Origin: Opitutia bacterium
GTDB lineage: Bacteria; Verrucomicrobiota; Verrucomicrobiia; Opitutales; Opitutaceae
Direction: 5' to 3'
Assembly: GCA_003142955.1 (NCBI GenBank)
Contig: PLOH01000148.1
Location: forward strand, 169,975-233,974
DNA: 64,000 nucleotides
Every line of letters starts with the position of its first letter. Position 1 is the first letter of the stretch. Below are positions 58,334-64,000 of this stretch, in pieces. Made by a program: the position numbers and the translations under genes. The notes beneath the pieces are model-generated. The model did not search any database and was not told the origin of the DNA. It saw only the letters and a program-made list of their open reading frames with translations.

Positions 58334-59584
58334 ATGAGCAGCGAAATCCTTTCCGTCCTCGAATACATGGAGAAGGAAAAGGGGATCGGTCGCAACGACA
58401 TGATCGCCGCGATTGTCAACGCCATCAAGACGGCGGCGCAAAAAGGCATTAACTCCGGCCAGGAGTTGAAGATAGAGATCAACCCCAAGAATGGTCAACT
58501 CCATGCGTGGACCTTGCTCAAAGTCGTCGATTCCATCAGCAATCCGAGAACCGAGATCCATTTGGAAAAGGCGCAGGTATTGAAACCGGGCGCCCAGCTC
58601 GGCGAGGTGCTCGAAAAGGAAGTCGACCCTTCGTATCTCGGACGGATTGCCGCCCAGACCGCCCGGCAGGCGATCATGCAGAAGCTGCGCCAGTTTGAGA
58701 AGGAGCGGATCTACGACGATTTCAAGGATCGCGTCGGCGACATCGTAACCGGAATTGTGCGGCGCCGCGAGCGCAGCGACCTGTTTGTCGATCTGGGCAA
58801 GGCCGAGGCCATGATGCCCGGCAAGGAGCAGGTGCCGGGAGAGGATTATGCCCCTGGCGAGCGCATCCGGTGCCTGTTGCTGGAGATTGAGAATTCCAGC
58901 CGCGGTCCCGAACTCATTCTCACCCGGGCCAGCCCGAAATTCGTCCGCCGCCTGTTCGAACTTGAGGTTACCGAAATTGCCGACGGAACGGTCAAGATCG
59001 AGGCCTTTGCCCGCGAGCCAGGTTACCGGACCAAAATTGCGGTATCTACGACCGATCCGAAAGTGGATCCGGTGGGAGCTTGCGTGGGTGCCCGGGGCGC
59101 CCGGGTGAAGTCAATCGTCCGCGAGCTCGGCGGCGAGAAGATCGACATCGTTCGTTATTTTTCCGATCCCCGCGAGATGGTCGCCGAGGCGCTCAAACCA
59201 GCCATCCTGAGAAACATCGTGATCGATGAGAAAAACCGCCGGGTGGGCATCGTGGTTTCGGAGGAGGATCTGGCTATTGCGATCGGCAAGAAAGGCCAGA
59301 ACGCCCGCCTGACTTCGCGGCTGATCGGATGGAAGATTGACATCATGAAGCTGCAGACGGTCCCCACGACGCTGGAGCAGAAGAAAGGCCTGGCCGCTTC
59401 CGGTCTGACCAAGATCCCCGGGATTGAAGAAGCCATCGCCCAGCGTCTCGTGGGGGCGGGTTTCGCCTCGGTCGAGTTGTTTGACGGGGTTGAATCCGGC
59501 GATTTGGTGGAGGCGGGCTTCACGACCGAGGAAGCCGACGACATCCTCAAGAAGGTCGCGGCTCACGCCGGCATCCAAAAGTAA
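58334..59584 (+). CDS. nusA: Transcription termination/antitermination protein NusA
   Basis: [12 protein letters not shown]1-like [35 protein letters not shown] region [29 protein letters not shown]. Confidence 0.97.
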   Translation: MSSEILSVLEYMEKEKGIGRNDMIAAIVNAIKTAAQKGINSGQELKIEINPKNGQLHAWTLLKVVDSISNPRTEIHLEKAQVLKPGAQLGEVLEKEVDPSYLGRIAAQTARQAIMQKLRQFEKERIYDDFKDRVGDIVTGIVRRRERSDLFVDLGKAEAMMPGKEQVPGEDYAPGERIRCLLLEIENSSRGPELILTRASPKFVRRLFELEVTEIADGTVKIEAFAREPGYRTKIAVSTTDPKVDPVGACVGARGARVKSIVRELGGEKIDIVRYFSDPREMVAEALKPAILRNIVIDEKNRRVGIVVSEEDLAIAIGKKGQNARLTSRLIGWKIDIMKLQTVPTTLEQKKGLAASGLTKIPGIEEAIAQRLVGAGFASVELFDGVESGDLVEAGFTTEEADDILKKVAAHAGIQK

Positions 59585-59633
59585 CGGAAAAATTTCCAAA
59601 ACCTCTGACCTCGCACGTCCTCCATCGCTCCTG

Positions 59634-62111
59634 ATGAGTATCCGCCTCCACGAACTCGCTAAGAAACTCGGCATGGACAACAAGGACCTCATGGCCTTGT
59701 TGAGAGCGCGGGACTATCCCGTCAAGACGGTCTCCAGCACCATCGACAAGATCACGGCTGAATCGTTGGAGCAGGAGCTGGCGAAAAAGCCGGCTGAGGT
59801 CGCGCCGGCCGAGCCGGCTGCGTCCGCCTCCGGCGAAACTGGGGGAGGCCCGGGACCGGCTGCACCCCTTCAGGTCGAGGCGGAAAAGCTCCCCACATTC
59901 ACCACCCGGATGCCGGCTGGAGTGTTTGTCCGCTCGGTGCAGGACATCGCGCGCGAAAAGGAGGAACTGGCCAAGGCCAGCCGACCGCAGGTGGTGTTTC
60001 CCGCCCCGCGCCCCGCGCCCATGCCGACGATGCGCGTATCACCGTCGGTTCAGAGCCGGCCACCCATCGCCCCTCACCCGGTCAGCCGGCCAACGCCGGT
60101 CTCGGCTCCGCCGCTGGTGCGGGTTTCTCCGCCGCCGGCCGCGCCGCCGCCGATGCGCGCGAGTTCGCCCCCGCCCCCGTTGCCGGTCCACCTGGCCGCG
60201 CCACCTCCTGCGCCCTCCCTCGGCCTGCAAACCAGTTCGCCGATTCCGCCCCCGGTGTCCCGCCCGGTGGCTCCGCCGCCGGTGCCGATTGCGGCCGCGA
60301 CTCCATCAGTCACGGTAATCGCAGCGGGGGACATCAAGATCATTCATTTCAAGCCGCCGGTGATTGTGCGCGACTTTGCCACGGCGCTGGGGCTCAAGCC
60401 GTTCAAGCTTACTGGTGAGTTGATGGAGATGGGCATTTTCGCCGGGATGAACCAGAGCATTGAGGAGAGCGTGGCGGTGAAGATTGCCGAGCGTCACGGC
60501 TGCATGCTCGAAATCAAGCACCGTGGTGAGACGGTCGTACCGGTGATACCAAAGGTGAAGATCGAAAAGCCGGCGGAGGACGAATCCAAGTTCCTCCAGC
60601 CCCGGCCGCCGGTCGTGTGCATCCTCGGCCACGTCGACCACGGCAAGACCTCGCTGCTCGATGCCATTCGCAAGGCCCATGTCGCCGCCGGCGAGGCTGG
60701 CGGGATCACCCAGCACATCGGCGCGTACCAGGTCGAGTTCAAAGGCCGCAAAATCACCTTCCTCGACACCCCTGGGCATGCCGCCTTCAACAAGATGCGG
60801 GCGCGGGGCGCCAGCGTCACAGACATTGCGGTCCTCGTGGTGGCCGCCGATGACGGCTTCATGCCCCAGACCGACGAGGCGTTGAAGCACATCCAGAACG
60901 CCAAGGTCGCGCTCATTGTCGCCGTCAACAAGATGGACATGAAGGGCGCGAATCTCGAACGGGTCAAAGCCCAGATGCAGGAACGGGGAATTCCTCCCGA
61001 GGACTGGGGTGGCGTGACGATTACGGTGCCCACCGCGGCGGTGAAAGACCAGGGCATCTCCGAATTGCTTGATTATATCCTTCTGCAGGCTGATGTGCTC
61101 GAATTGAAGGCCAATCCGGAAGCGGAGCCGGCCGGCATCATCATCGAGTCGCAAATCGACGTTGGCCGCGGGCCGTCCGCCACGGTCATTGTGCAGCGGG
61201 GCACTCTCCGAACGGGCGATGCGATCGTGTGCGGCTCCAACTACGCCCGCGTCCGCGCGATGTTCGATGATCAAGGCGAGACTGTGAAGGAGGCGCCGCC
61301 GTCCACGCCGGTGAAAATCATCGGCTGGTCCGGCACGCCCGACAGCGGGGCGGCGTTCCGGGCGGTGAAGAACGCCCGGGAAGCCGAACGGCTGGCCGAG
61401 GAGGAGCAGGATCGCCTGAACAAGGTGACCGTCACGTTCGATTCGAAGCCCAAGGAAATCTCAGTCGAGAAGCTGTTCGCCGAAATCGCCGCCTCGCAAC
61501 AGAAGACGTTGCGGATCCTGCTCAAATGCGACGTGTTCGGCTCCATCGAGGCGGTTCGCAATATCCTGGATGGCATCAAGAGTCAGAAGGTGACGCTCGA
61601 AATCGTTTCCGGGGAGGTCGGCTTGATCGGCAAGAACGATGTGCTCATGGCCAGCGCCGCGGGGGCCGTGATCGTCGGTTTCAATACTCGCCTGGAGAGT
61701 GGCGTCACTCCCCTCGCCAAGCATCACGGGGTGCGGATTGAGGCGTTTGAAATCATCTATGAGTTGGGCGACAAGGTGCGCGAGATGTTGGCGGACCTGC
61801 TCGAACCCGACCTGCGCGAAGTCAAGCTCGGCGCCGCCGAAGTCCGCCAGCTTTTCCCGGTTTCGAAGGGGTTTGTCGCCGGCTGTCTGGTCACGGAGGG
61901 CAAGATCACCCGCAACGCCCCGGCGCGGGTGCGCCGCGGCAAGGACACCCTGTTCGAGGGCAAGGTGGGTACGCTCCGGCGTTTCAAGGACGATGCCAAC
62001 GATGTGCGCGCGGGACTGGAGTGCGGCATCCGGATCGACGGCTTCGAAGGCTATCAGGAAGGCGACGTAATTGAGTGTCTGGAGATTCAGAAAGTCCGGG
62101 CGTCGCTGTGA
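59634..62111 (+). CDS. infB: Translation initiation factor IF-2
   Basis: [76 protein letters not shown]. Confidence 0.98.
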   Translation: MSIRLHELAKKLGMDNKDLMALLRARDYPVKTVSSTIDKITAESLEQELAKKPAEVAPAEPAASASGETGGGPGPAAPLQVEAEKLPTFTTRMPAGVFVRSVQDIAREKEELAKASRPQVVFPAPRPAPMPTMRVSPSVQSRPPIAPHPVSRPTPVSAPPLVRVSPPPAAPPPMRASSPPPPLPVHLAAPPPAPSLGLQTSSPIPPPVSRPVAPPPVPIAAATPSVTVIAAGDIKIIHFKPPVIVRDFATALGLKPFKLTGELMEMGIFAGMNQSIEESVAVKIAERHGCMLEIKHRGETVVPVIPKVKIEKPAEDESKFLQPRPPVVCILGHVDHGKTSLLDAIRKAHVAAGEAGGITQHIGAYQVEFKGRKITFLDTPGHAAFNKMRARGASVTDIAVLVVAADDGFMPQTDEALKHIQNAKVALIVAVNKMDMKGANLERVKAQMQERGIPPEDWGGVTITVPTAAVKDQGISELLDYILLQADVLELKANPEAEPAGIIIESQIDVGRGPSATVIVQRGTLRTGDAIVCGSNYARVRAMFDDQGETVKEAPPSTPVKIIGWSGTPDSGAAFRAVKNAREAERLAEEEQDRLNKVTVTFDSKPKEISVEKLFAEIAASQQKTLRILLKCDVFGSIEAVRNILDGIKSQKVTLEIVSGEVGLIGKNDVLMASAAGAVIVGFNTRLESGVTPLAKHHGVRIEAFEIIYELGDKVREMLADLLEPDLREVKLGAAEVRQLFPVSKGFVAGCLVTEGKITRNAPARVRRGKDTLFEGKVGTLRRFKDDANDVRAGLECGIRIDGFEGYQEGDVIECLEIQKVRASL

Positions 62112-62282
62112 TATTCGATTTCCGGTTCTTGATTTACGATTTGCCCACGCCGATCAGTGCACCAGAAAGCCGAATCCGGGACCAGCTGAGCGTTCTGTCG
62201 AGGAACCATGATTTGGGTCAAGTTGACCGGGACCTGTCTGGGGCTCACAAATCAATAATCGTTACTCAAGAATCGAAACTCG

Positions 62283-62636
62283 ATGAGCAACCGCACTCTC
62301 CGCATCAACGAGCTCATCCAGCGCGAGATCAGCGCGTACCTGCACACGCGCTATCAAAGCGAGGCGCTGCGCATCACCATTACGAGCGTGGTCGTTTCAC
62401 CTGATCTGCACGACGGACGCGTGTTCTATTCGGTGCTGGGCGGAAAAGTTACGGAGGAGGAATGTGGTCGCTGGCTTGAGGAGAAGAGCGGCGAGATCCG
62501 CCATATTGTCGGCCGGACTGTCGTCCTCAAACAAGTGCCGAAATTGATATTTGTTCGCGACACCTCGCCGGAGCGCGGCACGCGCATCGTCCAGCTCCTG
62601 GATGAACTCGAGGCCAAGGAACGCCCGGCACCGTAA
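62283..62636 (+). CDS. rbfA: Ribosome-binding factor A
   Basis: RTLRINELIQREISAYLHTRY; ITITSVVVSPDLHDGRVFYSVLG; downstream of infB. Confidence 0.92.
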   Translation: MSNRTLRINELIQREISAYLHTRYQSEALRITITSVVVSPDLHDGRVFYSVLGGKVTEEECGRWLEEKSGEIRHIVGRTVVLKQVPKLIFVRDTSPERGTRIVQLLDELEAKERPAP

Positions 62637-62665
62637 GGTTGGCCGGGAAACCTGCGCTTGATCTA

Positions 62666-63661
62666 ATGGAACCGTTTTATCCCGAATTCCTGCCGCGGTT
62701 CACCGGTCTGCTGGGGCAGCTCGGCGGCCGGACTGTCGCGGTGATCGGTCACGGGCGGCCCGATGGCGATTGCATCGGCTCGCAAGTGGCGCTGGCCCGG
62801 GTTCTGCGGGCATTGGGGCACGAGGCCGTCTGCGTCAACTCCGACGCGGTGCCGCGGCGGCTGCAGTTTCTCCTGGAAGGCGTGACGTTTGTCCGACCGG
62901 AAGGATTGGCGGCGCGAGATTATGCCGCAGTTTTTGTTGATTGCGCCGACCATGAACGTGCCGGCCTGTCGGTGAAGGCGCGTTTTCCGGCGCCGGTCGG
63001 CGTCGTGGATCACCACCTGTCCAATGTTGGCTTCGGTGAGTACAACCTCATCGATCCCGCGTCTGCGGCCACGGCGGAAATCCTGGCCGGCCTGTTTTTC
63101 GACGCCGGGTTGGCGGTGGATGCGGCCACGGCGCAGGGTTTGTACGTCGGCATTCTGACCGACACCGGCCAGTTCCGTTATGATTCCACCTCCCGGCGCA
63201 CCTTCCTCCTCGCTGCCGAGTTGCTGACGCGGGGCGCGAAGCCGTCCCAGGCCGGATACGAGCTCTACGAACGCGAAACTGCGGGCAAGCTCCAGCTGCT
63301 CCAACGGTTTCTTGCCTCGTTCCGTTTTGAATGCGGCGGGCGCGTGTGCGTCGGTGTGCTGCCCGACGGCGTGTTTGCCGAGACCGGCAGCCGGCCGGAA
63401 GATACCGAGGGGCTGGTGGATTACACTCGCGCCGTCGATGGCGTCGACATCGGGGTTCTGATCGAGGAGCGGCCCGACGGAATCAAAGCCAGCCTGCGCG
63501 CCAAGGAATCGGCTTATCGGATGGATCGGGTCGCCGCCCAATTCGGGGGTGGCGGCCACGCCTGCGCCGCGGGTCTCAATGTGGCGGGCGAGACGAGCGC
63601 GACCTTTTATCCCCGCCTATTGGCCGCGTTGACCGAACAGTTGCGGAGGGTTGACGGCTGA
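62666..63661 (+). CDS. DHH/DHHA1 phosphoesterase (NrnA-like)
   Basis: GHGRPDGDCIGSQVALARVL; VFVDCADHERAG; GVVDHHLSN; FGGGGHACAAGLNV. Confidence 0.93.
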   Translation: MEPFYPEFLPRFTGLLGQLGGRTVAVIGHGRPDGDCIGSQVALARVLRALGHEAVCVNSDAVPRRLQFLLEGVTFVRPEGLAARDYAAVFVDCADHERAGLSVKARFPAPVGVVDHHLSNVGFGEYNLIDPASAATAEILAGLFFDAGLAVDAATAQGLYVGILTDTGQFRYDSTSRRTFLLAAELLTRGAKPSQAGYELYERETAGKLQLLQRFLASFRFECGGRVCVGVLPDGVFAETGSRPEDTEGLVDYTRAVDGVDIGVLIEERPDGIKASLRAKESAYRMDRVAAQFGGGGHACAAGLNVAGETSATFYPRLLAALTEQLRRVDG

Positions 63662-63692
63662 CGCAGGCGAGAGGAGGACTGAGGATGCAAAT

Positions 63693-63752
63693 TGTAGGAG
63701 CGAGCTTACTCGCGATGCTGGAGGGGAAATCGCCTGCCAGCAGGCTCCTACA
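63693..63752. repeat. REPIN: inverted pair of REPs
   Basis: TGTAGGAGCGAGCTTACTCGCGAT gctggagggga AATCGCCTGCCAGCAGGCTCCTACA. Confidence 0.85.
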
Positions 63753-63823
63753 GCGGTCATTGAGCGGGTGCAAAGTTGGCGACGCAGGCTTGCCCTGGCG
63801 CGGCAACCGGTGGATGTTGGGCC

Positions 63824-64000
63824 GTGCGCCTGACCCGACCGCTGCAGTCTATCTTTTCCGCGGGCGACGGCCTGATCGACCGTTTGCTTTGCGTCGTGGG
63901 AGCGGTGCTGTGTTCGCAACTTCCGGAGTTCATCCAACAGTACGTCCAACGACTGGGCGGGCATCTCGACGAGGCGCGACGGCAGCTCGGGCAATTCCAG
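63824..64000 (+). CDS. DUF2937-like protein, partial (runs off the window)
   Basis: VRLTRPLQSIFSAGDGLIDRLLCVVGAVLCSQLPEFIQQYVQRLGGHLDEARRQLGQFQ. Confidence 0.65.
   Translation, partial: MRLTRPLQSIFSAGDGLIDRLLCVVGAVLCSQLPEFIQQYVQRLGGHLDEARRQLGQFQ

Overview
The window is GC-rich chromosomal DNA with densely packed genes. The gene content and repeat style suggest Verrucomicrobia/Opitutaceae (inference, not proven). Core blocks: tamA-tamB; ligA plus two glycosyltransferases; a moxR-DUF58-batA-batB(C)-batD(E) operon; tRNA-Gly; trpS; phoH-pgpH-ybeY; nusA-infB-rbfA-nrnA. Accessory content includes a TolC-like protein, a GH30-like hydrolase, a GH27 alpha-galactosidase, a 12-repeat NHL/Ig/DUF4214 protein and a nucleotidyltransferase pair. 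The best candidate for an undescribed system is at 21.7-31.9 kb. There, a LuxD-type acyl hydrolase fused to a SAM methyltransferase is translationally coupled to a 7TM histidine kinase and followed by a response regulator carrying Glu at the phospho-acceptor position. It is divergent from a kinase-FadL-kinase/receiver operon. I propose a fatty-acyl (possibly fatty-acid methyl ester) signalling circuit; this is inference. Two repeat systems also stand out. One is a RAYT transposase flanked by near-identical REPs, with several other REP/REPIN-like loci. The other is a set of 7-bp-period inverted arrays inserted in operon spacers and, in frame, inside genes. I also found several apparently decaying genes. 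All calls were made by eye from sequence and the ORF track; no database search was run.
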